Source: DATHWB01 sp035544575
Lineage (GTDB): Bacteria; Actinomycetota; Acidimicrobiia; Spongiisociales; ZC4RG35
Length of the DNA: 64,000 nt
Direction of reading: 5' to 3'
NCBI GenBank assembly: GCA_035544575.1
Contig: DATKEC010000115.1
Coordinates: 44,723 to 108,722 of the forward strand
The notes under the pieces are model-generated. The model was not told where the DNA came from. It saw only the letters and a list, made by a program, of their open reading frames with translations, and searched no databases. Below, one piece after another: positions 1 through 9,003 of this stretch (positions are counted from its first letter, which is position 1; each line of letters starts with the position of its first letter). A program made the translations under genes and the position numbers.

Positions 1-587
1 CCGACTCCCTTGCCGTCGTTCGTGCCCACGGTGTCGTTGTTGAGGTGGACATACATCGAAAGCCAGCCATCGTCATGGCGCACCGAAAGCCAACAGCAGT
101 CCCCTGGGGCGTCACGGACCGTCGACACGGTGCCGGATCGCACGGCGACCACCGGCGTCATCTTCGGGGCCAGGATGTCGACACCCGCGTGCAGCCTCCC
201 GCCACCGTCGCGGGGTTCTCCGAAGAGCGACCAGCCGGGCGCGCCACCGCCGACGACCGGGAAGACCATGCGATACACGTATGAACACACCGGAGGCGGA
301 GGAGTCCAGGTTGTGTCCTCCACCGGTGGTGGTGGTGGTGGTGGTGGCGGCGGTTCGGCCGGGGGAGCGTCCGGGGGTGGGGGCGGATCGGGAGGAGGTT
401 CGACCGGCGGCTCTTCTGCGGGAGGGGGGGCGTCCACCTGCGGTACCGGCGCGACATCCCCGGCCCCCACCGCCGGGGGCTGGATCGACGTGAATGTTCG
501 GGGGGAACACGCCGCGGCAGCTTCCGGCGCAACCGGAATCAGCGCGGCGACGAGCACCAACCCCACCCAGGCTCTTCGCACCGACAT
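1..587 (-). CDS. Secreted M23-family (LytM-like) peptidase, C-terminus cut by window edge
   Basis: The gene reads leftward from ATG at 587 and runs off the window, leaving 195 codons. Residues 1-25 form a signal peptide: basic start, hydrophobic core, Ala-rich cleavage region. Next comes a Pro-rich linker of about 60 residues with Asp/Glu, including a run of CCA codons. The following domain contains RLHAGVDI and, later, MYVHL, which match the H-x3-D and HxH-type zinc-site context of M23 peptidases. Such enzymes cut peptidoglycan cross-links or serve as catalytically dead activators of amidases; the second zinc motif is too close to the edge to judge. Export with a long proline linker fits a cell-wall location. 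The start is supported by the signal peptide. Family assignment is confident; exact specificity is not. Confidence 0.8.
   Translation of the reverse strand, partial: MSVRRAWVGLVLVAALIPVAPEAAAACSPRTFTSIQPPAVGAGDVAPVPQVDAPPPAEEPPVEPPPDPPPPPDAPPAEPPPPPPPPPPVEDTTWTPPPPVCSYVYRMVFPVVGGGAPGWSLFGEPRDGGGRLHAGVDILAPKMTPVVAVRSGTVSTVRDAPGDCCWLSVRHDDGWLSMYVHLNNDTVGTNDGKGV
325..345. repeat. (GGT)7 trinucleotide tract inside the Pro-rich linker
   Basis: Seven perfect GGT copies, followed by GGC GGC. They read as CCA/CCG proline codons on the minus strand, inside the linker of the M23 peptidase. Changes in copy number would stay in frame and only alter linker length. Confidence 0.8.
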
Positions 588-645
588 GAAGGTAGACCGT
601 CGATGCCGATCTGTCGATGGCCAATCTCGAGCCGGCGTCCCGTGG

Positions 646-690
646 AACCCAGGGTTAGATCGGACGTATACGTCCATTCTGGCCCGCGGA
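646..690 (-). repeat. 45-bp dispersed repeat, copy 1, with GGACGTATACGTCC core
   Basis: The minus-strand reading of this segment matches 39709-39753 at 43 of 45 positions, by direct comparison. The core, 662-675, is the 14-bp perfect palindrome GGACGTATACGTCC, followed on the minus strand by AACCCTGGGTT, itself a near palindrome. This copy lies between the divergent genes that start at 587 and 762. The two mismatches shorten the 24-bp palindrome of the other copy. Function unknown: operator, or a REP-like hairpin element. Confidence 0.85.
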
Positions 691-761
691 ATGGGGTACG
701 GCGGCGAGTCGCGACCCTTGGCTGTCGGCTTCGCACCGGAAGCGATCTAGCCTGGCTCGCC

Positions 762-1157
762 GTGCCCTATCGCCTCATCTACATCGGTCTGGGAGCACTC
801 GCCCTGGCCGTCGTCGCTCTCGCCCTCGCATTCGGTGGCGGCGGCGACGCGATCGAGCTGCCTGAACCCGTCGAATCGGTTTATCCGCTACCCGGCGACG
901 CAGTCCTCTTGCAGGCGTTCGTCGAAGTCGACATGGCCGTGGGCTACACCGTCGACATCTATGTGGACGGATTCCTGGTGCCTGCCAACGAGGTGAACGT
1001 CGTGGAGGCGACGGGTGTGTTCCGCTGGGCTCCGTCGCCCGCCAGCCTCTACATGGACGCCTGGACCCCGGGTGAACACACGGTGCGCATCGTCTGGGAC
1101 ACCGTGGTCGGTCTGCCAGACCGGGGCGAGTTCACATGGACCTTTCGGGTGCAATGA
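762..1157 (+). CDS. Small membrane-anchored protein of unknown function
   Basis: 131 residues from a GTG start. One hydrophobic segment spans about residues 4-25 and ends in a Gly/Asp stretch, so the protein is probably an N-terminally anchored extracytoplasmic protein. The rest (VESVYPLPGDAVLLQAFVEV, then a Tyr/Val-rich part and a closing FTWTFRV strand) reads as a beta-sandwich of immunoglobulin or FN3 type. I do not recognise the family. The open frame continues upstream to 603, but GTG 762 directly precedes the membrane segment and is preferred. It is divergent from the M23 peptidase and convergent with ligA, so context gives no function. Confidence 0.6.
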   Translation: MPYRLIYIGLGALALAVVALALAFGGGGDAIELPEPVESVYPLPGDAVLLQAFVEVDMAVGYTVDIYVDGFLVPANEVNVVEATGVFRWAPSPASLYMDAWTPGEHTVRIVWDTVVGLPDRGEFTWTFRVQ

Positions 1158-1195
1158 CCGGACAGCCCCGCCGTTGATCTGATCCGCCGGAGCCA

Positions 1196-3232
1196 TCAAC
1201 CCAGCGCCTCTGGCCCGGTTTCGAGCATCCGGACGAAGGTGGCTTCGTCGATGATCGGGACACCGAGCGTTTCGGCCTTGGTCACCTTCGACCCACCGGG
1301 ACTGTCGCCGACCACGAGGGCTGTTGTGTTCTTCGAAACCGACCCGGTCGCCTTCCCTCCCCTGGCGGTGATCGCGGACTGGGCCTCGTCTCGGCTGAAT
1401 CCGCTGAGAGTTCCCGTCACCACGAAGGTGAGCCCGGCGAGGACGTCGGCGGCGTCGGTGGCTTCGGGCTCGGGATGGACCATCCTGACCCCTCCCGCCC
1501 GGAGACGCTCCAACAGCGCCCTATTCTCTTCGGCGCCGGCCCACTCCACCCACGCCGCTGCAATGGTCGGTCCGATCCCGTCGATGGCCACCAATTCGTC
1601 CTCGGCGGCGGCGACGAGACGTTCGATCGACTGGAACGCCCGAGCAAACTCGTCTGCGGCCTTCGGGCCGACGTGGCGGATCCCCAGCGCGATGATCAAC
1701 CGGGCCATCGGGCGGTCACGGGCGGCATCGATTCCTTCCATCAGGTTGGCGATCGAGACCTCCCCCCATCCTTCGAAACCGCCAAAGGACGCAGGCGTGA
1801 GGAAGAAGATGTCTGCTGGATCCGAGACCAGTCCCTCGTCGATGAGCAACTGGATCGTCTTGTAACCGAGGCCCTCGATGTCCATCGCGCTTCGACCGGC
1901 GAAGAAGAAGAGCCATTCCCGCAGCCGGGAGGGACACGCCAGACCCCCGGTGCACCGCGCCACTTTCTCGCCGTCTGGACGGGAGATCGGGTGCGAGCAG
2001 AACGGGCACGTCTTCGGCATCGACCACGCGCGCTCGGACCCCGTGCGGAGGGAGACGACCGGGCCGACCACCTCCGGGATGACGTCGCCTGCGCGGCGAA
2101 CGACGACCGTGTCGCCGATTCGGACGTCCTTGAGATGGACCTGTTCCTCGTTGTGGAGGGTGGCATTCGTCACGTTCGCCCCGCCGACGAAGACCGGTTC
2201 CAGGATGGCGTATGGAGTTGCGGCACCCGTCCGTCCGACATTGATCTCGATCGCACGCAGCGTGGTGGTCCGCTCCTCCGGGGGAAACTTGTACGCGATG
2301 GCCCAGCGCGGTGCTCGGGAGGTGAACCCGAGCCGATCCTGCAACGTGAGCGAATCGACCTTCGCCACGACGCCGTCCGTCTGGTACTCGTGGTTGTTCC
2401 TGGTCTTCTCGGCCTCAGCGACATAGGCGATCACCTCGTCGAGGTTCGCCACCACCCGGGACGCCGGGTTGACCGGCAGCCCGAGCGACGCGAGGTGCGT
2501 CATCGTCTCACCGTGGGTGGCGAAATCGGGTCCACCCTCCATCATGCCGGCCTGATACACCCAGATCGACAGCCGGCGCTCGCCGGCGATGGTGGGATCC
2601 TTCTGCCGTACCGATCCTGCCGCCGCATTCCGAGGATTTATGAAGATCCGCTCACCCGACTCGGCTTGGCGTGCGTTCAGGGCCTCGAAGGCGTCATACG
2701 GCATGAAAACCTCTCCCCGCACCTCGAGCAGTCGCGGCACGGAATCGCCGAACAACCTCAACGGGATGGCCTCGATCATCCGCAGGTTGGCCGTGATGTC
2801 CTCTCCAGTGGTGCCATCACCGCGGGTGGCGCCCCTGGTCAGTACACCGTCGGCGTATGTGAGTGAAACCGCCAGACCATCGACCTTCAGCTCACACATG
2901 TACCCGTCCGGGGTCGCCTGGAGCTGCCGGGTCATCCGGTCCTCCCACGCCCGCAGCTCTTCCACGGTTTCCGCGTTGTCCAGTGAGAAGAGGCGGCGCC
3001 GATGGACGACGGGAGCGAACAGGTCCGAAGTCGGACCGCCGACCCGCTGAGTGGGCGAGTCCGGCGTGATGAGATCTGGATGCTGCTCTTCGAGGGCTTC
3101 CAGCTCGCGAACGATGGCGTCGTACTCGGCGTCGGCGATCTCGGGCTCGTCCAGCACGTGATAACGATGGCCGTGATGTCGAATCGCCGACCGCAGTTCC
3201 TCGGCCCGGGCAGTCGGATCGATGTTGGTCAT
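1196..3232 (-). CDS. ligA: NAD-dependent DNA ligase LigA
   Basis: 678 residues, the usual length. It seals nicks in DNA using NAD+, in replication and repair. In order: N-terminal Ia domain, adenylation domain with catalytic Lys in CELKVDGLAVS (K116), OB fold, four-Cys zinc finger starting CPFCSHPI and ending near CTGGLACPSR, helix-hairpin-helix repeats (VAIDGIGPTIAAAW) and a C-terminal BRCT domain beginning LAGLTFVVTGTL. ATG 3232 gives MTNIDPTARAEELR, a typical start; the frame is open further upstream but that extension has no family similarity. It is divergently arranged with the receiver-domain gene at 3341. Confidence 0.97.
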   Translation of the reverse strand: MTNIDPTARAEELRSAIRHHGHRYHVLDEPEIADAEYDAIVRELEALEEQHPDLITPDSPTQRVGGPTSDLFAPVVHRRRLFSLDNAETVEELRAWEDRMTRQLQATPDGYMCELKVDGLAVSLTYADGVLTRGATRGDGTTGEDITANLRMIEAIPLRLFGDSVPRLLEVRGEVFMPYDAFEALNARQAESGERIFINPRNAAAGSVRQKDPTIAGERRLSIWVYQAGMMEGGPDFATHGETMTHLASLGLPVNPASRVVANLDEVIAYVAEAEKTRNNHEYQTDGVVAKVDSLTLQDRLGFTSRAPRWAIAYKFPPEERTTTLRAIEINVGRTGAATPYAILEPVFVGGANVTNATLHNEEQVHLKDVRIGDTVVVRRAGDVIPEVVGPVVSLRTGSERAWSMPKTCPFCSHPISRPDGEKVARCTGGLACPSRLREWLFFFAGRSAMDIEGLGYKTIQLLIDEGLVSDPADIFFLTPASFGGFEGWGEVSIANLMEGIDAARDRPMARLIIALGIRHVGPKAADEFARAFQSIERLVAAAEDELVAIDGIGPTIAAAWVEWAGAEENRALLERLRAGGVRMVHPEPEATDAADVLAGLTFVVTGTLSGFSRDEAQSAITARGGKATGSVSKNTTALVVGDSPGGSKVTKAETLGVPIIDEATFVRMLETGPEALG

Positions 3233-3340
3233 GTCGCGATGATGCCAGCTCGATGTGACACCGAGGCGCAGCCCGAAAAGGGGCGGCAGACTCACGCCAG
3301 AACCAACGTATGCAGCCGTTGAATGCCACAATCGGCCCCG

Positions 3341-3697
3341 ATGGCCCGCATTCTCCTCGCCGATGACTCCCCGTCTGTTCGTTTGCTCGTCCGTCGCCAT
3401 CTGCAGGCGGACGGCCACGAGGTCTTGGAGGCGGAGGATGGCGACGCCGCGTATGCGCTGGGGGCCGAGGACCCGGACCTGGCGATCCTCGACCAGCTGA
3501 TGCCAGGAATGCGGGGCACCGACGTCCTCCACCGATGGCGAACCGAAGAGCGGTTGTTCCCGGTTCTGCTGCTGTCAGCGGTCGACGATGAGCACGTCGT
3601 CATCCAGTCCCTCGAGTTGGGCGCGGCCGACTACATCCGCAAGCCCTTCTCCATGCCAGAACTCAAGGCACGGATCGCAGCCCACCTGCCGCGCTGA
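3341..3697 (+). CDS. Stand-alone response-regulator receiver domain protein
   Basis: 118 residues, a single CheY-like receiver with no output domain. Acidic pair D8-D9, phospho-acceptor D51 in LAILDQLMPGM, S79 at the switch position and K101 in IRKPFS are all present, so phosphorylation should work. ATG 3341 (MARILLAD) is chosen over an upstream in-frame start because beta-1 begins there. The next two genes, a HEAT-repeat protein (38 bp away) and a glycosyltransferase, follow on the same strand and likely share the transcript. The receiver may therefore control polysaccharide synthesis through protein contact. No histidine kinase is encoded nearby. Confidence 0.88.
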   Translation: MARILLADDSPSVRLLVRRHLQADGHEVLEAEDGDAAYALGAEDPDLAILDQLMPGMRGTDVLHRWRTEERLFPVLLLSAVDDEHVVIQSLELGAADYIRKPFSMPELKARIAAHLPR

Positions 3698-3735
3698 ATC
3701 CTTCAACCGGACGCTGCGAGCGCCGATAGGGGGGG

Positions 3736-4815
3736 ATGGACGCAACGATCGTCTCGATCCTCGCCGTGACGGCCGGCCTCACGGCATCCCTCGTCGTCGT
3801 GCTGGCTGTCGTCAAGTTGTTCCACCGGGAGATCGAGCGTTACCGCGGTGTCCGCACGGCCTACTACACCTCCGCCGTCGGCGAAATGTTGAGCCGCGGA
3901 GTCCTTCCCAGCCGACCCAGGCAGGGATGGGCCGAAGACCCACTTTTCCACGATGCCGTCGCGGACTATCGCCTGATGGTCACGGGCGAGGACCGCCGGT
4001 TCGTCGACTCCCTCGTCGACAAGCTCGGCATCGGCGACATCCTCGTGACACGGGCCCGGCGCCGCTTCCCCCGCTCCACGCGGTTGCGGGCTGTTTCGAG
4101 CCTCGTCGATCTGGCGACGCCTGCTCATACCGCGGCATTGCAGACGATGATCGACGATCCGAATCCCCATGTCCGGGTCCACGCCGTGCGCGGCCTGGCG
4201 AGGGTGGGCGACACCGGCGCCGTCTCACACATCCTCGACATCGCCACGCGGGTCAAACCGTGGGAGGCAGCCCGAACTGCGGACGCACTGGTGGAGATGG
4301 GCGCCGACGCCGTTGAGCCGGTCATCAACTGGGTCGAGCACGAGCGGTCGAAGGCCTTTCCGTCGGTCGACGTCGTTGCCCTCTCCGGCCGACTCCTTGG
4401 GCTCATCGGCGACGAAAGAGCCGAACCCGTCCTCATCGCTCTGCTCGGATCCGACCGACCGGACTGGCGCGTGGCTGCGGCATCCGCTCTCGAACACGCC
4501 GGCACGGACATGTCCGTCGAGCCGCTCCGGGTGGCGATCCATGACGACGACTGGCGGGTTCGCGCCCGAGCGGTCGTTGCGCTCGGCGCGATGGCCGACG
4601 ACGTGGCCATCGAAGAGATCGCCCAACTCCTGACAGACCGCCAATGGTGGGTCCGTCAGAACGCGGCCGGCGCCCTCACCCAACTGCCCGGAGGGACCGA
4701 CCGTCTCAAGGCGGCGCTCGAAGGCTCGGACCACTTCGCAGCTGACGCCGCCCTCAATCAACTCACGATCTCTGGAGCCCTCTCCGAGCGGCGCCCCCTC
4801 CCGAGCCGGACCTGA
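3736..4815 (+). CDS. Membrane-anchored HEAT-repeat protein
   Basis: 359 residues. An N-terminal transmembrane helix covers about residues 5-27 (ILAVTAGLTASLVVVLAVV) and is followed by cytoplasmic alpha repeats. HEAT/PBS-lyase-type repeats are visible from about residue 105: HVRVHAVRGLARVGDTGAV, a unit around WRVAAASALEHAG, WRVRARAVVALGAM and WWVRQNAAGALTQL. These form a scaffold for protein binding, and no catalytic motif is seen. The stop lies 2 bp before the GTG of the glycosyltransferase, indicating translational coupling. By inference it tethers or regulates that enzyme, perhaps under control of the upstream receiver protein. Fold confident, function inferred. Confidence 0.85.
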   Translation: MDATIVSILAVTAGLTASLVVVLAVVKLFHREIERYRGVRTAYYTSAVGEMLSRGVLPSRPRQGWAEDPLFHDAVADYRLMVTGEDRRFVDSLVDKLGIGDILVTRARRRFPRSTRLRAVSSLVDLATPAHTAALQTMIDDPNPHVRVHAVRGLARVGDTGAVSHILDIATRVKPWEAARTADALVEMGADAVEPVINWVEHERSKAFPSVDVVALSGRLLGLIGDERAEPVLIALLGSDRPDWRVAAASALEHAGTDMSVEPLRVAIHDDDWRVRARAVVALGAMADDVAIEEIAQLLTDRQWWVRQNAAGALTQLPGGTDRLKAALEGSDHFAADAALNQLTISGALSERRPLPSRT

Positions 4816-4817
4816 CC

Positions 4818-6224
4818 GTGCACACCTTCCTCGCAGTGTCATCCCTGGTCGTGCTCGTCTATTACCTGGCCTACCAGGTGACGATGCTGGTCTTCACCGT
4901 CGGTTCTGCCGCGGTGCTCGGCAAGGAACGCATGATCGCCCGCTACGGGCGAATCGAGGACATGCTCACATCCGACCTCGCTCCCCCGGTCTCGATCGTC
5001 GTCGCCGCGTACAACGAGTCCGCCGGCATCGTCGAAGCGATCACGTCGATGTCGATGGTTTCATATCCCCGGTTCGAGATCGTCGTGGCCAACGACGGAT
5101 CGACCGACGACACCCTCGATCGGCTGATCGACGCCTTCGACATGTTCCCGGTGCCCTACCCGGTGCGGACGAACATCGACACCGCACCTGTCCGCCAGGT
5201 CTACAAGTCCCGCAAACCGATCGCCCTGACCGTGGTTGACAAAGAGAATGGCGGAAAGGGCGACGCGCTCAACGTGGCCATCAACACTGCCCGTTATCCC
5301 TACGTCATGGCAACCGATGCCGACGTGATCATCGACGGCAAGGCTCTCGTTCATGCCATGCGCCTCGTCGCCGAGGACCGCGACCGAGTCGTCGCCGTGG
5401 GAGGGAACATCCGTCCCCTCAACGGTGCCACCGTGACCCACGGACACGTCGTCGAAGCGGGAGTACCGAAGTCGCTGATCGAGCGATATCAACTGCTCGA
5501 GTACGTCCGCGCTTTCGTCGCGACGCGGCCGTTCTGGTCGGCCATCAACGCCCTGCCGCTCGTTTCGGGGGCATTCAGCCTGTACAAGCGGGACGCGGTC
5601 GTCGACGCCGGAGGTTTCGCTTCGGGGCACATGGGCGAAGACATCGACCTGACGATGCGGATCCACCGCCATTACCGCAACGCCAAGATCCCCTACAAGA
5701 TCATGTACTCGCCCTCGGCGATCGTGTGGACGGAAGTGCCCACGACCCGCGCGGTCCTGCGACGACAACGCATCCGCTGGCACCGCGGGCTCATGACAGC
5801 CGTGCGCGACTTTCGGTCGAGCATCTTCAATCCGCGTCACGGCGCGGTCGGGATGCTGTCCTGGCCCACGATGGTGTTCTTCGAGTTCGTCGCACCCGTG
5901 GTCGAACTGTTGGGGTACGTGTTGATACCGATCGCGATGTTGGTGGGAGCAGTCGACCCGATGCAGGTCCTGGTGCTCTTCGTCATCGCCCTGTTCGTCG
6001 GCACCATCACCTCGCTCTTCGCTCTGCTGCTCGATGAACGCTACGGATACTTCAACGACCCTCGCGAGACGTTGCAGCTCTTGACGATCTGCTTCGTCGA
6101 GAACCTCGGACTACGCCAGATGACCGTCTGGTGGCGCGTCCGAGCCATGCATCGGGGACGTCAAGACAAAGCGTGGGGGAACATGGAGCGACGCGGAGTC
6201 AGGACGATCGCCAAGGCGGGCTGA
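4818..6224 (+). CDS. Processive family-2 glycosyltransferase, membrane-bound
   Basis: 468 residues from GTG 4818, two bases after the HEAT gene. There is an N-terminal membrane helix (residues 3-27), a GT2 catalytic domain with VSIVVAAYNE, ANDGSTDD, a DADV metal-site motif, GEDIDLTMR (catalytic base region) and QRIRWHRG (the Q-x2-RW motif of processive enzymes), then about four C-terminal membrane helices around residues 345-425. This is the architecture of poly-N-acetylglucosamine, hyaluronan or cellulose-type synthases, which polymerise and export a chain across the membrane. The sugar cannot be read from the sequence. It probably makes an exopolysaccharide controlled by its two upstream neighbours. 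Confidence 0.9.
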   Translation: MHTFLAVSSLVVLVYYLAYQVTMLVFTVGSAAVLGKERMIARYGRIEDMLTSDLAPPVSIVVAAYNESAGIVEAITSMSMVSYPRFEIVVANDGSTDDTLDRLIDAFDMFPVPYPVRTNIDTAPVRQVYKSRKPIALTVVDKENGGKGDALNVAINTARYPYVMATDADVIIDGKALVHAMRLVAEDRDRVVAVGGNIRPLNGATVTHGHVVEAGVPKSLIERYQLLEYVRAFVATRPFWSAINALPLVSGAFSLYKRDAVVDAGGFASGHMGEDIDLTMRIHRHYRNAKIPYKIMYSPSAIVWTEVPTTRAVLRRQRIRWHRGLMTAVRDFRSSIFNPRHGAVGMLSWPTMVFFEFVAPVVELLGYVLIPIAMLVGAVDPMQVLVLFVIALFVGTITSLFALLLDERYGYFNDPRETLQLLTICFVENLGLRQMTVWWRVRAMHRGRQDKAWGNMERRGVRTIAKAG

Positions 6225-6244
6225 CCGGCTTCGGGTCGACGCGA

Positions 6245-7294
6245 TCAGGCCGAGACGATGATTCCTCCACCGAGCACCTCGTCGCCGCGGTAGAAGGCTG
6301 CCGTCTGGCCGGGAGCGACTGCCACCTGCGGCTGAAGGAACGTGACCGTGGCCTCCCCGTCCCAGACGGCCTCTGTTGCATCTCCATGCGCCCGATACTG
6401 AACGAGAACCTGCTCTGCCCCGGCCAGCGGTCGATGGGTCCAGGCGATGTGATCGAGGGCGATCGATCGGGTCGCCAGATGCTCCCTGGTGCCGATGGTC
6501 ACGGTCCGGTTCGGAGCGTCGACGCCGACGACGAAGTGAGGCTCACCGAGAGCCACACCCAGTCCTCGCCGCTGACCGACCGTGAAACCCGCCACACCCT
6601 CGTGGGTTCCGACCTGGCGACCGTCGGTGGTCATCACGGCCCCGGGCTCGAGGGCTTCGGGAGCCTCGTCCCGCAGAAACGCCCGGTAGTCGCCCCGGCC
6701 CACGAAGCAGATGTCCATGCTCTCGGGCTTACGCGCCGTCCGCAGACCGAGATCCGCCGCGATCCGACGCACCTGATGCTTCTCCAGGTCTCCCACGGGG
6801 AACCGTACGCGGGCGAGCTGGTCCTGTCCGAGCATTGACAGCACGTAGCTCTGATCCTTGGCCGAGTCGACTCCCCGGCGCAGGCGGTACCGGCCACCGT
6901 GACGATCGACCCTGGCGTAGTGACCGGTCACGACGGTCTCGCAACCGAACTCCGCCGCCTGTTCGAGGAGCCGGGAGAACTTGACGGTGCGGTTGCACTC
7001 GACGCACGGGTTGGGAGTTCGACCCGACAGGTAGTCGCTGACGAAACCGTCGATGACGCCGCGGGAGAAATCCTCGGTGTAGTCGAGGACGTAATAGGGG
7101 ATGTCCAACTGGGCCGCCACCCGGCGCGCGTCCTCCGAGTCCGACACCGTGCAACAGCCGGCCGTCGGCATCTCGCCGTTTGGTCCGGCCCACAGCTTGA
7201 GAGTGACGCCTGTCACGTCATGGCCATCAGCCACCATTCGGGCCGCCGCGACCGACGAATCGACTCCGCCCGACATTGCGACGAGGACCTTCAT
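6245..7294 (-). CDS. mnmA: tRNA-specific 2-thiouridylase MnmA
   Basis: 349 residues. MnmA places sulfur on U34 of tRNA Lys, Glu and Gln, using persulfide sulfur and ATP. The PP-loop MSGGVDSS sits at residues 7-14. The two catalytic cysteines are C97 (in NPCVEC) and C196 (in SMDICFVG). The C-terminal beta-barrel region is complete. Its ATG overlaps by four bases the stop of the cysteine desulfurase gene that supplies the sulfur, so the pair is translationally coupled. Confidence 0.96.
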   Translation of the reverse strand: MKVLVAMSGGVDSSVAAARMVADGHDVTGVTLKLWAGPNGEMPTAGCCTVSDSEDARRVAAQLDIPYYVLDYTEDFSRGVIDGFVSDYLSGRTPNPCVECNRTVKFSRLLEQAAEFGCETVVTGHYARVDRHGGRYRLRRGVDSAKDQSYVLSMLGQDQLARVRFPVGDLEKHQVRRIAADLGLRTARKPESMDICFVGRGDYRAFLRDEAPEALEPGAVMTTDGRQVGTHEGVAGFTVGQRRGLGVALGEPHFVVGVDAPNRTVTIGTREHLATRSIALDHIAWTHRPLAGAEQVLVQYRAHGDATEAVWDGEATVTFLQPQVAVAPGQTAAFYRGDEVLGGGIIVSA

Positions 7295-8397
7295 GCGAGG
7301 ACTCTCGCCGCGTCCAGCACGGCTCGCGCCGCCTGCTCGGACTCTTGGAGCGTCGAGTTCCATCCGAACGAGAACCGCAGGTGCTCGCGGGGCGCCTCCA
7401 CCCCCATCGCCGCCAGCACGTGGGAAACGGTGTTCGCTCCGGACTGGCAGGCGGAGGCCGAGGACGCCGCCACGCCGCGCTGGTCGAGCTTCACGAGCAT
7501 CGTCTCGTTGCGTTGTCCGACGAGTCGCAGATGGGCGTGCTGGACCAGGCTGTACTCGGCGGGCACGGTCCGCGTTGCCCTGGGGCCGAGGAGGCTCTCG
7601 AATTGAGTCCGAATTGCCTCCACCCGGATCCGAAAGGCATCTCGCTCGGCCACTGTCAGTTCCACCGCCGCCGCCAGGCCGACTGCGCCGGCCACGTTGT
7701 GTGTGCCGGACCGCCGACCGAGTTCCTGACCGCCACCGTGAACGACCGGCTCGAGTTCGACCCCGTCTGCCGCGTAGAGCACACCGACGCCTTTCGGCCC
7801 CCCGAACTTGTGGGCGGCGAGCGACAACAGGTCCACGGAGTCGACCCCGACGTCCTCGCTGATGAATGCCTGAACCGCGTCGCTGTGGAGCAAGGTCCGC
7901 CCGGCCAGCCGATCGTTCAGCTCCCGGATGGGCTGCAGCGTCCCTGTCTCGTTGTTGGCCCACATCACCGAGACGACTCGCGTGTCGCGGGTGACTGCGC
8001 CGACGAGTTCATCCGGGTCGACCCGGCCGATCGGATCCACACCGACCACGCTCACCTCTCCACCCAGGCGCCGGACGAACTCGGCGGACTCGAGCACCGC
8101 TTCGTGCTCGGACGCCACCGTGACGACTCCACCGACGCCGCCCGCGAGAGCGGCACCCTTGACGGCGAGGTTGTCCGCCTCCGTTCCTCCGCTGGTGAAG
8201 ATCACCTCCCGGGGATGACAACCAAGGGCTGCGGCAACTCGCTCCCTGGATTCCTCGAGTGCGTTCTTGGCGCGCCGGGACACCTCGTGGGATCCGGAGG
8301 CGTTCCCGAAGTTGTCCGAGAAGAAGGGCTCCATCGCCGCGAGGACCTCCGGCCGCATCGGCGTCGTGGCCGCATGATCGAGGTAGATGGCTGTCAC
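7291..8397 (-). CDS. Cysteine desulfurase (IscS/NifS family)
   Basis: 368 residues from a GTG start (first residues MTAIYLDHAATTPM). This PLP enzyme takes sulfur from cysteine to form a persulfide for thiolation and Fe-S assembly. The PLP lysine is K197 in SLAAHKFGGPKG. The catalytic cysteine is C317 in SASACQSG, and the following loop is short, as in group I enzymes. ATGA overlap with mnmA indicates that tRNA thiolation is at least one use of the sulfur. No iscU or suf genes are nearby. Confidence 0.94.
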   Translation of the reverse strand: MTAIYLDHAATTPMRPEVLAAMEPFFSDNFGNASGSHEVSRRAKNALEESRERVAAALGCHPREVIFTSGGTEADNLAVKGAALAGGVGGVVTVASEHEAVLESAEFVRRLGGEVSVVGVDPIGRVDPDELVGAVTRDTRVVSVMWANNETGTLQPIRELNDRLAGRTLLHSDAVQAFISEDVGVDSVDLLSLAAHKFGGPKGVGVLYAADGVELEPVVHGGGQELGRRSGTHNVAGAVGLAAAVELTVAERDAFRIRVEAIRTQFESLLGPRATRTVPAEYSLVQHAHLRLVGQRNETMLVKLDQRGVAASSASACQSGANTVSHVLAAMGVEAPREHLRFSFGWNSTLQESEQAARAVLDAARVLA

Positions 8398-8454
8398 GAG
8401 AGCAATGATCGCAGACCGGCCGGACTGTTCGGCTGGTCCGCCTCTCGGGAAGGC

Positions 8455-9003
8455 TCATCGGAGGTCGTCGGGACGGAGGTGACGGGTGCGGCCCGGTGTC
8501 TCCACCGACCACACCGCGCCACGCAACCGGGTGACGCGGGCATGTGCGGAGCGGACCGGCTCGGGCGCGACCGCCGCGACGACCGCAACGGAGTCGGGGA
8601 AATCGGCGGGAAGCGGTTCTCGTTCCCTCGCCTGTTGGCGCCAAACCGCTCGCAGAGCCCTCCCGGTGATCTGGCCGGCGAGGGCCATCCTCGCCAATTC
8701 GCTGCCCTCTGCCGGGAACGGCGCCAAACGCACCGAAGCCACCGCACCTCCAAACCGACCCGAGGATTCCTCGAGGGTGAAGCCGACGGTGATCACCAGC
8801 TCGGAACGCCGTCGCAGCAGGTCATAGCGCAGCTCCCAGCGAATCGAGCGGCCGGCTGAGTCGCATCCATCCTCGGTGCCGATCCTCCACACGGCCAAGC
8901 CTGGCTCGAGATCCCGGGCGATCGCGTCGGCCGCCCTCAGTGCCTGGGCAGACGTACATGCTCGGGACAGGTCCGGGATCGGGACGAGAGACTGGTCGAT
9001 CAT
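8455..9003 (-). CDS. Conserved-looking protein of unknown function
   Basis: 182 residues, soluble, Arg/Ala-rich, with no signal peptide or membrane helix. I do not recognise a family. The start ATG overlaps the last four bases of the leucyl aminopeptidase gene (ATGA at 9000-9003), and the cysteine desulfurase follows 57 bp downstream. It is therefore part of a leftward pepA-unknown-desulfurase-mnmA run. A central region alternates basic and hydrophobic residues (RWELRYDLLRRRSELVITVG), which suggests a beta-rich fold. Reality of the gene is supported by coupling and codon use like its neighbours; function unknown. Confidence 0.6.
   Translation of the reverse strand: MIDQSLVPIPDLSRACTSAQALRAADAIARDLEPGLAVWRIGTEDGCDSAGRSIRWELRYDLLRRRSELVITVGFTLEESSGRFGGAVASVRLAPFPAEGSELARMALAGQITGRALRAVWRQQAREREPLPADFPDSVAVVAAVAPEPVRSAHARVTRLRGAVWSVETPGRTRHLRPDDLR

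Noticed and set aside
10..750. Gly-rich open frame on the plus strand
   Set aside because: It is the antisense of the Pro-rich linker and peptidase domain of the minus-strand M23 gene; no protein family signal and only a weak start.
1475..2866. 463-codon open frame antisense to ligA
   Set aside because: High GC keeps antisense frames open; the minus strand encodes an unmistakable complete LigA.
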